NCBI GenBank assembly: GCA_039619475.1
Contig: CM077116.1
Coordinates: forward strand, 8,480,501-8,544,500
Source of the DNA: Icerya purchasi
Lineage: Eukaryota > Arthropoda > Insecta > Hemiptera > Monophlebidae
Reading direction: 5' to 3'
DNA length: 64,000 nt
Shown here in pieces: positions 12,346 through 22,119 of this stretch; positions within the stretch are counted from its first letter, which is position 1, and each line of letters opens with the position of its first letter. Below the pieces are notes generated by a model. That model did not search any database. It was given only the letters and a program-made list of their open reading frames with translations, and was not told the origin of the DNA. The translations under genes were made by a program, and so were the position numbers.

Positions 12346-12663
12346 TGCTTTCAAGTTATCCTTTTTAAACGTTAATAGTCAAAACGATTAGCTCGTGATC
12401 AGAGCACACAGATACGATAGCATTTTTAGTTACCGTCGAATAATATAGTAGGTACAGCTGCAGAAAAACATTCGTGCCAAATATCTCTTCGTAAAAGGCA
12501 CAGGTAAGACACTGCTTAAACTACACAGAGAATTTTACCACGGGCATAATTAAAAACAATCTGATGTTTCGTTATCAGAAATTAACTTCGATAATAATCC
12601 TTTTACACCATTTAGTGAGTGGTGTGGAATACGATAAAAATTTCAGTTTTCATATGTAACTGG

Positions 12664-12840
12664 AAAAGTAAAGTAAGTCGCATATATCCTCGATAAGGTA
12701 TCATGGATTCGGAAGTTGAACTTTTCATATTCTACTTAAGGACCTAATCGATCTAAAGAGAATCTTTTCTCTCGATCAGCTTTACTTTCGCACATTTCTC
12801 TGGCACCCAATTCAATTTCAGATTAAGTATAAACCTGAGA
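12664..12840 (-). mobile_element. SINE, second copy (degenerate)
   Basis: On the plus strand AAAGTAAAGTAAGTC, ATATATCCTCGATAAGG, TCATGGATTCGGAAGTT, CTTTACTTTC and ATTTCTCTGGCACCCAATT follow the same order as the SINE at 10434-10656. The tRNA-like head is missing and no target duplication is visible, so this is an older, truncated copy. Confidence 0.75.
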
Positions 12841-12844
12841 GTGG

Positions 12845-13781
12845 TATTGGTTTATATTTTTGCATCGCGCTTTAAAAATGACCTCGCTAGTCACATTTAT
12901 ATTTTTAATTTATCATTTTCATTCAGCCTATTTTTTATCTGCGATAGTTTTGCCATTTTTTTAATTTCGTCTATTTAGAGTTACCTTTTGCTTACTATAG
13001 AAGATTTGGGACGGCTTAAAAACCGAACGACCTAGTCGTGTTGTAACATGTTATTGTATATCTATGTGTATATAAATAGCAAAGAATTGCAACATGTTGA
13101 TTTACTTTTAGTTATAAATGTTACTTATTTAGAAATAGTTCTAAGATTGTAATAACCATACACTTAAGGAGCTGTTTTATAGAAGAAAAAAAAAAATTAG
13201 CTATTCTAGTTTAAACGCCACCGGAGGAGTACCTGCACTGTTGCAACGTTTTTTTTTTTTTTGTTATTTTCGTTTAAATTTTCGGTTGTGCTGGAACGGG
13301 TACGAATGTGTCACGACTAAGTCAGACAATTTCGCTGAATTTTTGTTTCTGTGACAACGTGTGCCCACATTTTGAAGGTACGCACGGTTGTCAAGGCCGT
13401 TCGATTATATATCGGCCAGATTTTGGAGTTAGGATTTTGGAATGGAATTAGGTAATGACAAATTATATATGGTTGCTTCGAAGATGTTTAGAAATTGTTA
13501 TTTCTGAGGTCCTGTGGTCAATTGGTTTAAATGGTTTTCCTTATCATTCCTATAGAATTTATTCCTATTTTATATCCTATTGGTGTTTCTACGACGCCCT
13601 TGGTGATTCCTTTGTGATTTGGGTGACGTTATAAGCAGAAATCGCATTTACATTTCTAAGATGGTTTTGCTGCGCTTTCGTCTTGATTAGAGTTATTTCT
13701 TTGTATTTTGAAGAGCCCGGTGTACCGTGTTTTTTTTTTGAATTCTGGATGTGCGTGAACGCAGACTGTGAGCTCCGGTGT
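12845..13781. other. Flank of the intact LINE; target of its insertion
   Basis: No gene recognised up to about 13550. On the minus strand 13573-13796 is an open frame that starts ATGGTCGCTACACCGGAG and is continuous with 17961-18010 if the LINE at 13797-17945 is removed. The target may therefore itself have been an older repeat with coding potential. The frame ends at a TAG near 13590 and I do not recognise the product. Confidence 0.4.
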
Positions 13782-13794
13782 AGCGACCATGGTT

Positions 13795-13796
<2 letters not shown>
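13782..13796 (+). repeat. 15-bp target-site duplication, 3' side of LINE
   Basis: AGCGACCATGGTTTT, identical to 17946-17960. The last T bases merge with the element's tail, so the unambiguous part is 11 bp. This is the length expected for target-primed reverse transcription. Confidence 0.85.
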
Positions 13797-13826
<30 letters not shown>

Positions 13827-13998
13827 ATAAATTATCTCCTTTTCAAATAATTCTTGAAATTACAAAACCTTAATACATAAATATAAAAAAAAAATACGAT
13901 TACAAGGTGTAAATTCTTATAGATGGAGACCGTTTGGCCAATGGTTTATCCGTATCTCCTCTACATTACAAGATATTTAAAGAGAAAAAGCTATCGAC

Positions 13999-16900
13999 TT
14001 AGATTATAACATCATATTCTTTTTTTTTTTTCTTTAATATAGCGGTTATATATTTTAAGGTCTTCATGGTATTATTTTTATTCTTGAACCAGTTGTAGTT
14101 TTTTCCGATGTTGTATTCAGCTCTTATGTGCTCGAATTTGGAACAATATAGAAAAGTATGATCCGGTGAATCTGTTTCGATATTGCCTTCTCTGCATTTA
14201 TCATCATTTGTTATGCCCATTTTCTTTAGATACTCAGCGAAATTACCATGTCCCGACAAAAATTGGGTTAGAAAGAAATCTGGATTGAGTAATTTGTTCT
14301 TCAATCTATCCTCGATTCTGGTTAATAATCTGTACGTTTGTCTCCCTGTTAATTCTTGCTCATAAGTGTTTTGCCATTCCTCCAGGTATTTCGACTTTAC
14401 TTCTTTTACTTTCTGTATTACCCTTGCCCTATCACTATAGTTGTTTTTGGTTATCTTTATCTCGTTAATCATTTCCAACTGTAAATCCACTGGCATAATT
14501 CCTGATATGACCTACGAAGATGTATAGGAAACCGTTCTATATGCAGATGTTATATTTAAGATGATTTTCCTTTGTTCCATTTTAATTTTCTTTTTGTTTT
14601 TTACCGAAATGTTAGGAAAATAAATCAAGGAACCATATTCCGTTATAGATGTGAACAGCGCTGAGTAAAGAATTTTCCTATCCACAAATTTTAAACCAAA
14701 GCTTCTGTTATATATACCTACTAGTTTTGTGTAATATTTTTTAATTTTATCCATGATGTAGCCAACATGTTTGCTGAAATTGAGATTTTCATCTATGTAT
14801 ATACCCAAATATTTCATTTCCTTGCTAAATTTAAGAGGCTTATTATTCAATTTTAATTCTTTTTCTATTTTACTTTTAATTTCGTGTTTTTTATGTTTTC
14901 TTGTTATTAATATCGAGTTAGTTTTTTCCGGATTTAAATGTAGCCCAAGATTAATGAGTTCGTTGTTAATATTGTTAATTTTCTGATTTATTTGAGGAAT
15001 GTCTTCTATATTATTTATTCCTGAAATCAATAAAATGTCATCCGCATAACTTATAAGATTTATATTATCGTAATGTCCAGTGTTGTTATGTATGTTCGCC
15101 ATTGCAATATTGAAAAGAGTGGGTGCCAGAATGGATCCTTGTGGAACACCTGCAGTGAGTGTCCTACGATAAATTATTTCATTATCCTTATTCTGGAAAA
15201 TAATTTCTCTATTTTTTAAAAAGCTTTTTATTATTTCAATTAGGTTTGAATCAAATTTATTCAGTTGTAGACACTCCGTAATTTTTGACCACTTTATATT
15301 ATCAAAGGCACCACTGATATCAAAACTTATTAGTAATATTAATTTATAATAACTTTTGTAGTTGTTAATGGTTTCCATACATTTCAAAATAGCTTTTTCC
15401 GTTGATTTGTTCCTTATATATCCATATTGTTGTCCATTCAGTATTAAGTTATTATCCAGTACCTGATCAATTTTATGTTTTATTATTTTTTCATAAATCT
15501 TTCCAATGTTAGAGAGTAAAGTTATCGGTCTGTAAGCTTTTGGTGAAGAGGGTTCCTTATCTGGTTTGTTTAGCAGGATAATTTTCCCTCTCTTCCATAT
15601 TTCCGGAAAAGTACAGATGTTTAAATACGAATTGACTATAGTAGGTATTAATGTGATATGATGTTTGTTTAAAATTTTTATCATTTTATTAGAAATTTGA
15701 TCGGTACCATTGGCCTTTTTGTTATTGCACATTTTAATTATTTTCGTAATGGTTAATTCATCTACTTTGTTTAATTTATAATTACATATTGTATCACTTG
15801 TCCTGAGTTCATCATCCACTTTCGGAAAAAGTGCATTACTTATTAATTCATATTTTTCTTTTTCATTTGTAATAATTTCCCCTGCACTATTAATTAATGT
15901 TGGAAAATTAATTTTTTTATGTTTCTCCATGACAATTTTATACGGCTTGCCCCATACCGACGAGTTGGCAACTAGTTGTTTCCACGCTTCTGATTTGCTT
16001 TTGTCTATTTCTCTTCTATATGTTGCGGTAGTTTCTTTGAGTAATGCGAGTGTCTTATTTAGTTCATTATTCTTCTTTTTGTTTTTATATATGTACTTTA
16101 GTTTGGTCAGTTGTTTCACTTTTTTTTTGTATTGTCCTAATGTAGTGTTCCACCATATTTTTATCAGTTTCACTTGTTCGCTTCTATTTCTAATATTCTT
16201 TCGGATTTTATTCGTGATTTCGTTCACCTGTTCATTCAGCAATAATTCACCTGTCGATTTAGCCATCTTGTTAATTTGTTCGTTAAAACTTTCTTTTGTA
16301 ACAAGTTCCTCAAATTTATTGTAATCAATTGTTTTGATTAGCTGTTCATCTTCTTTCATTGAATTATTCTTGATTTTAAATTTAACCTTATTATGACGAC
16401 AATTCGCACATTTAATCTCAATTTTTCCAATTCGATCACAGATTTTTTCATTGCTTAATACTAGATCAATTACACTACTCCCATTTTTATTGCGAAATGT
16501 TTTAATATTGTAGTCATTTTTAACGCTTAATTTGTTACTTATTATAAATTCTTCGAAAATATTAACTCTTTTATTACTTTTATGATCTATCTGTTCATAT
16601 AACGATGATCTTACGTTAAAATCGCCAGCCAGTATAATCTTTTCCGTTGTATTATTTAAGTTTAAATAGTTTTGTAATATTCCAATTTTATCTTCGATCG
16701 GTTCATTTGGTGAGAAGTAACATGCTATTAAAATAAAATCTTCTATTTTAAGTAGTAAGATATCTTCTGTTTCTTTAATAGTTTCTGCTTTATAATTCTT
16801 CCGTACTGCAGTTGCCACATTTTTTTGTATGAAATTGTAGTAACTGTTATTATAACCTGTTAGTTTATTGTTTGTATTATTTGGTTCTGTTATTATAATT

Positions 16901-17034
16901 ATGTCATATTTCATATTTTGTAAAATTTCTGACTGTTGGTATTTACTTCTGCCTACATTTAGCATTAAGCAGTTTAATTCCGTTAATTTAGTTTTACAAA
17001 ACTTTTTCCTTAATTGAGTACTACCTGCCATCAT
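13999..17034 (-). pseudogene. LINE ORF2: endonuclease-reverse transcriptase with one in-frame stop
   Basis: A frame of 1,011 codons interrupted only by a TAG at 14512-14514. Residues about 15-225 are an APE-like endonuclease (LNVGR, IIIITEPN, ACYFSPNEP, LAGDFNVRSS, SSVIDLVLS). Residues about 480-760 are reverse transcriptase: ISFDISGAFDNIKW (motif A), GVPQGSILAPTLFN (motif B), YADD at residues 663-666, and KYLGIYIDENLNF. The segment after the stop reads VISGIMPVDL, LSGHGNFAEYL and a zinc-cluster remnant ending HTFLYC. AYRTVS...VISGIMPVDL is normally continuous in this group, so the TAG looks like a nonsense mutation. Other damage: the endonuclease SDH motif reads CRH (residues 212-214), and one Cys of the C-terminal cluster is Gly (CREGN). 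In a living element ORF2 nicks the target and copies RNA onto it. Confidence 0.9.
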
Positions 17035-17939
17035 TCATAGTTAGTGTTTGAATCTAAAAAGTTTAAGATTCTGTTTGCTATTGGACATTTTGATAGCTGA
17101 TAATGTTTGTGATTTGCATCGAATTCTGTGTTTTTTGTTGTATTGGAGTATTTGGAGTTAGGACAACGATTTCTATTTATCGTTTCTTTAATGAGATTTA
17201 TTTTTTCTTTGGATAGTTTACAATTCTTTGCTTTGTGTCCGAAACCAGCACAGTTAAAACATTGTGTTACTTCTATATGTTTGTAGACACGACAGATTTT
17301 CCATTCAATAGGGATATAACCGATATTAATTAAGTTATTATATAAACCAGGCGATACTTGTATAACTGCTTCTACGAATATTTTGTCATTCTTAGCTTTT
17401 CGGTTTATTCTAATATACGTGTTTTCTAATTTTAAATCATCCACTAAATTTTTTTGTTCACAGTACTGCTGGATTGATTGTAATAATTCTTTTTTAATTT
17501 CTTCATTGTTCATTAAAAGAAAAGAAGCAGGTAAGTTGATTACTTTTATATATGGGGATCTTTTTTTTGTTTCTGTGATGGAAAAAGTCCCTTTTTCACC
17601 AATGTTGCACATCGATTTTATGATTTTTTCTTTGTCCGATGAGTTTGTTTTAATTATTAACGAATCTTTTGTTCTGTGTAACATTGGTAAAAATTTAAGT
17701 TCAGATGGTTTTATAGATTTTTTCAAAATAGTTTCAGCGAGCTCTGCTGAAGATTGAAATAATTTCTTTCCTGGTATTATTTCTTTCAATTTTTCAAGTT
17801 TATTACTATCGTCAGTTACTTTAATTTTGAGAACTTGGTCTAAGTTCGATTTAAAGGCAGGTAATTTACTAGTGTTTTTATTACTATCCGATATTATCTC
17901 TGAATATTTTTTCGTCCTACCTTTTTCTAAAGTTTCCAT
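17031..17939 (-). CDS. LINE ORF1, gag-like nucleic-acid-binding protein
   Basis: 302 residues if started at the first ATG within the element (17939, METLEKGRTKK). An upstream in-frame ATG at 17954 exists but lies in the duplicated target site, so it is not native to the element. The N-terminal half is lysine-rich; the C-terminal half has KVINLPASFL and a zinc knuckle, CFNCAGFGHKAKNC (C-x2-C-x4-H-x4-C). A second knuckle-like stretch (CPNS...NHKHY...CPI) has Ser where the second Cys is expected. Proteins of this type coat element RNA as a ribonucleoprotein. It is shorter than many ORF1 proteins of the group, which fits 5' truncation. The stop overlaps the ORF2 start as ATGA, a layout used for termination-reinitiation in some LINEs. 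Whether this copy is expressed is unknown. Confidence 0.8.
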   Translation of the reverse strand: METLEKGRTKKYSEIISDSNKNTSKLPAFKSNLDQVLKIKVTDDSNKLEKLKEIIPGKKLFQSSAELAETILKKSIKPSELKFLPMLHRTKDSLIIKTNSSDKEKIIKSMCNIGEKGTFSITETKKRSPYIKVINLPASFLLMNNEEIKKELLQSIQQYCEQKNLVDDLKLENTYIRINRKAKNDKIFVEAVIQVSPGLYNNLINIGYIPIEWKICRVYKHIEVTQCFNCAGFGHKAKNCKLSKEKINLIKETINRNRCPNSKYSNTTKNTEFDANHKHYQLSKCPIANRILNFLDSNTNYE

Positions 17940-17945
17940 TACAGG

Positions 17946-17960
17946 AGCGACCATGGTTTT
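17946..17960 (+). repeat. 15-bp target-site duplication, 5' side of LINE
   Basis: AGCGACCATGGTTTT, identical to 13782-13796. On the minus strand it supplies an ATG (17954) in frame with ORF1, with good start context (AAACCATGG). An in-frame stop lies about 19 codons further upstream. Confidence 0.85.
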
Positions 17961-19760
17961 AGTCCAGTCGACGGGATTGTTGTGCCTTTTTGTTGTTTTT
18001 AGCCACTTATATTGTTACGACTTTCTTCCTTTCTTTACGAGAAGGTGGAATTCTCTCAACCGTGTAAGGAGCTGCAATTGTTTTTTCCGAGCACCAGTGA
18101 GCATCACACCTTTTCGAAATACTTAACCGAGCTTGCAGATGTGTCGAAAGAGGGAATAAAATACAATCTATATGTCTGATACATTATAATGTTTGAAATA
18201 GCCGATATAATTATATATAGTGCACGACGTATTATATATTGAAAATTAACGGAACGTAAGACAACCGCTCTCGCTAAACTCTAACCGAAGAACCCTTTAT
18301 CACTTATCGCTCGACAATTGACAAAAGCACACACCCTCTCTCTAATCGGTTATTCTTCTTATCGCCGATATCATTTACCTGTCTCGCCAGAGCATTAGAT
18401 CTTTATCGGCCGAAAGCAACGTATTCGTCTCCGCAATGCCATCATCCCTCAATTGACACAGACGCACACACTCACGTCCCTTACAATGGCACGTTACACG
18501 AAAACATAAATTAATAATAAACATCGAACTTATTAACATGTGCGAGATGGCGCTGCATTATCAATTCGTCACTATGTGTATGCAGCTTCGCATAACTTAT
18601 ATTGTATTCTTCTCGGTTTTCCCTATTGACGATTAACATATTTCTTTACAGGAATGCAAAAATTCAATCGAACTTCCCGGTATCGTGAATTCAACGTTAA
18701 AACATTTTTTGTTTTTCGATCATTCTCAAGAAAAACAAAATAGTTTCGTATGCGGTGTTTTTGTAATCGGAAGACTTTGCAAATGCAAAATTAGATGACG
18801 ATTGCTTTTAGTGCTTAAGTAAGCGACAACATTTTGGGACAAATTTCGAATGCAAATTAGCGCCGTTATTAACATATGTAATTTCGTTAGAATTTAAATT
18901 TGGACTTTGAGTGGCGTCAACTAGGCAAATATCTACACGGAGGTGGGTGAGAATAAGTAAGCATAAATTAAACGCGATTGGCGAAATTTTATCGGAATTT
19001 AATTCGATCTCACATGCTGAACTGGTAGTGCTGAGTTTTAGCGGAAAAACATGCTACGAAAAGACGGAATCAAATGTACTCTTCAAATCATTTTCTACCA
19101 GAGTAGATTGTGTTGTTTTTTGTTTTTTTTCCTGCCGTTTTAAAGTTAAAAATATTTTAATAATTTCTCTCGAGAAAGGGTTCGTCGACTTGAACATTAG
19201 CTCAAAAACTAAAGTGTGAGGAACTACAGAGAATGAGTACAGGATAAAAAAAAAAAAAACAGAAACAAACTAACGCTTTCGATGTCCATAGAATATGTGA
19301 AATCATTAAATAGATTCCGATTCACTCCAAGTCGCGATTTTAAAATCCAAAATACTCGCTACTTTTTGAGGCATTACACGTGTAGAGTAACATTACTAAA
19401 CCGTAATTTCCGTGTTTTGCTACAATGTAAGTGGGCCGCTATGTGTCGCATTAAATTAAATGAATGATTATATACATTTCCTAAGAACAGTGTGATTACT
19501 TAATGATTAATAAGTGTACTGCGAGAAAAAGAAGTTTTCAAATAAGTTCTAAAGTTTGGTTCGCACATTGTTTTTCAAAGTACTCCTTTCGTTACATCTT
19601 TTTAGATTCGTAATAAAATCTATTCAGAACTTGTTCTATAGGTTATTCATTTAATTTCTGACTAATAGTACCGTACTATTTGAGGGGAGTTATATTTAAC
19701 GTTTCCAAAAATCAGGAAAATAAAGTTTTAAATATTTACAAAAAGAGACAAAAATTACGA
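17961..19760. other. Unassigned sequence
   Basis: No recognisable gene. A 102-codon frame at 18911-19219 shows no known domain and runs into T-rich sequence; I do not support it. Confidence 0.45.
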
Positions 19761-19765
19761 TTTAC

Positions 19766-19858
19766 CAAAAAAAAAACAAAAAAAAACAAAAAAAAACAAA
19801 AAAAAAACAAAAAAAACAAAAAAAAACAAAAAAAAACAAAAAAAAAACAAAAAAAACA
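19766..19858 (+). repeat. (CAAAAAA)n-type microsatellite
   Basis: About 14 imperfect 6-8 nt units of C followed by A-run. It creates artefactual Lys/Asn-rich frames on one strand and Phe-rich frames on the other. Confidence 0.95.
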
Positions 19859-20160
19859 TTCCGAAAAGTAACCCTGAGAAACTTGTCTTTTTATTCTTTT
19901 CTTTTTCGTTTTTTCTATTCCTTTCGGAAAATAACAATAATCTTATTCGTTCTGACGTTTAAACTGACAAATGAAAAATGGCTGAAACAAAAAACCGGAT
20001 TCGAATTACCAACGCAAACCCGATATCCGATATTGTAACTTTAGTCGCAACTTTGAAAAAAATGAACTTTAAAACAGAGTTCGTATTACCAGCGATAAGC
20101 AGTCATTACTTTTACTTTGTTCGTTATTATTACTCGCGCTTCCGTTTTGTTCTATCCTTT

Positions 20161-20222
20161 TTACTTGCTTACTTACTTACTTACTTACTTACCTACTTCC
20201 TTCCTCCTTCCTTCCTTCCTTC

Positions 20223-20290
<68 letters not shown>
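20161..20290 (+). repeat. Compound microsatellite (TTAC)n-(TTCC)n-(TTAC)n-(TAA)n
   Basis: Four simple-repeat blocks in a row: TTAC units, then C-rich TTCC units, TTAC units again, and about 12 AAT units. The Leu/Thr/Tyr-rich and poly-Asn frames across it are artefacts. Confidence 0.95.
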
Positions 20291-20299
20291 GTAATATCG

Positions 20300-21830
20300 C
20301 TTTCCATTCTGTCCGGGCTCGTCGATGAAAATAACGCTTCTTTTAAACGGTATAGAAGGGGGCCGGGCATTCTGAAGATTCATTTTGAAAAGAAATTTTG
20401 TTCTACACAGCTTTTAGTGATTTAATCCTCTCGCACCGTTTCACCGAAACATAAAAATGTCGTACGCCGGCTAAGCCGGGAATCAAAAAGACTTCTTTTA
20501 ATCGGGGGGTTTCTGAGTCTTCGGCCGAGCCGCTTGGAGTGCTTGCCGTGTTCTCCTCTTTGTTTACGTGAGTCGTGCCTCTCTGCGCGATACAATGCGC
20601 AGCCTTCGGAGGCGATTTAAAATTTATTAACCGCCTTTCGGGTAAAATGAGCGGCAAAATGATAGCGCAAAGATGGAAGAAGAATAAAGAAGAAGAAGAG
20701 AACAGTGCGAAATTCCGCAACAGAAAATAGATAAAACGAGACACGCTTTCAGGGTGCTGTGGTGAGGTTAAAATTATAGACTGGCGCGTCTGCAGAAATG
20801 CGTCCTGAATCTTGTAGCGGGCCCCGGTGGGGTCTGCGGGTGCGTAGAAAAACGAAAGATTTCTTTCTAGTGCTCGAATTAAATGGGCCGCCCAGGAAGA
20901 TTATGAAGTGAACAAAAAAAGAACCGAACCGCCGCTATCGGCCCGGACTGAACAACAAGTGCTCTCTGCGTTGTTTATTTTCAATTTATAAAAATTTCGC
21001 GCCGAAGCGGAATCTCCGCTGGCTCGGTTCGAAGTTCATTTCAAAAGAATCGCGCCAACATCGGTGAGCGATTATTTTTCAAAAGGATTAGCCCTCGACC
21101 GTTACCGAAATCAGACCATTTTCTCCCCGGTCCACCGCTTTTCTAACGAATTAAAATTTTTTAACCGGAAAAACTAGCCCATCGTCCGCTCCCAGTTGTT
21201 AACATCGGGAGTCCGTTTCGAAAGTTAACGTGCCACGACGCCCGTTTCCATATTAATAGCGAAACCGTCCGAGTTGTATTTCTTAGAAAAGAAATTTTAC
21301 GGCGAACGCCTTTTTTTCTGCCGGCTTAGAAAAATCGATTTAGTGTTTTGCAAAGAAAATCTACGGAACAGCTGTAGTAGTCGCGGATTAAATATTTTTC
21401 CGATTTTCCCTAGTATATGGTAAGAATTTTTCACTTGGAAATATGTAGGCGAGCGGAATAATTAAGCGACAAAACGTGATAAATACGAAAGATAACCTTT
21501 TTTTCAATGATGTAGGCATATTCGTATTCGAAAAGAATGACGTACATGTAGCGGAGTCACCACCACTGCGGCCAAGTAAGGGTGCCCCACACGGCAACCG
21601 TTCGTAGTGCAATAGCTGGAGTCAGCGTGGTTTCATTGTGTGCTCTGCACGAAGCGACCAGTCTTAACCATTGCTCGGTTACCTGACGGTTCTTTAGGTG
21701 GTGCGTTTACGGAAAATCCGTTTTGTCGATGTTGACGTGAACCGTACTAGCGCCGTTTATAGACGCATTTCAGCCATCGAAATTCTCCGTAAGCTTGTTG
21801 TGATGTTTATGCCAGTGATGAGCGATATGA
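20300..21830. other. Unassigned, relatively GC-rich sequence
   Basis: This stretch (especially 20470-21260) is noticeably less AT-rich than most of the window and contains many CpGs, but frames are broken and no splice-bounded exon is convincing. It could hold a regulatory region or an untranslated exon; I cannot support either. Confidence 0.35.
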
Positions 21831-21834
21831 GCCC

Positions 21835-22115
21835 GGCCACGCCCGGGGAAACTTACAGCAGGAACCCGCAACTGTTGCACGATAGCGTACGGAAGCACAC
21901 GCAGCACACTCCACCGGCGATCTTATCGCGATATTTGGATGGTGTACCTCAGCCTCTCTGTACCGGTGACCTAGCAGCGAGCGATTTCGCTTTATTCCAT
22001 CGTTTGAGAAAATAATTAACGCGGACAACGCGAAGGAATTGCTGGAAAATCGATTAAAATTACATTTTTCAAAGAGTCGCCCGGAAATTTATATAAAAAC
22101 AGCGTTAAAAAGTTA
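21835..22115 (+). pseudogene. Mariner/Tc1-like transposase C-terminal remnant
   Basis: Frame 1 reads LLHDSVRKHTQ, then GDLAASDFALFHRLRK and a stop. These correspond to the LLHDNARPHT and SPDLAPSDYxLFxxLK blocks around the last catalytic residues of mariner-like transposases. After a frameshift the tail continues as NAKELLENRLKLHF, SKSRPEIYIKTALKS, resembling the family's extreme C-terminus. The N-terminal DNA-binding part is not visible upstream. Degenerate and clearly non-functional; separate from the mariner copy at 4310-4903, which keeps the opposite end of the protein. Confidence 0.6.
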
Positions 22116-22119
22116 ATTG

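Larger units (their letters stand above)
13797..17945 (-). mobile_element. Nearly intact R1/TRAS-like non-LTR retrotransposon
   Basis: A 4.15-kb retrotransposon on the minus strand bounded by 15-bp direct repeats (17946-17960 and 13782-13796). It contains ORF1 (gag-like, zinc knuckle) and ORF2 (APE-type endonuclease, reverse transcriptase, C-terminal zinc-knuckle-like region), and a 3' tail of TAA repeats passing into an A-run (T-rich on the plus strand at 13793-13825). ORF2 begins on an ATGA overlap with the ORF1 stop. The order endonuclease-RT-C-terminal cluster without RNase H fits the R1 group (R1, TRAS, SART); clade placement rests on domain order and motif resemblance only. The 5' junction lies 6 nt upstream of the first native ATG of ORF1, so it is either 5'-truncated or has an extremely short leader. 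Codon use is strongly A/T-biased. Confidence 0.9.

Noticed and set aside
15929..16324. 131-residue hydrophobic frame on the plus strand
   Set aside because: Antisense shadow of LINE ORF2 (A-rich coding gives Phe/Leu/Ser-rich complement).
17383..17757. 124-residue plus-strand frame
   Set aside because: Antisense shadow of LINE ORF1.
18911..19219. 102-codon frame as a gene
   Set aside because: No domain, no clear start context or splice signals, ends in T-rich sequence.
19680..19937. Lys/Asn-rich and Phe-rich frames on both strands
   Set aside because: They are translations of the (CAAAAAA)n microsatellite.
19978..20425. Two 100-residue frames with Leu/Thr and poly-Asn or poly-Ile
   Set aside because: They cross the compound TTAC/TTCC/TAA microsatellite; no domain outside it.
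20403..20744. 113-codon minus-strand frame as an exon
   Set aside because: Low-complexity Phe/Ser stretch and no recognisable domain or consensus splice pair.
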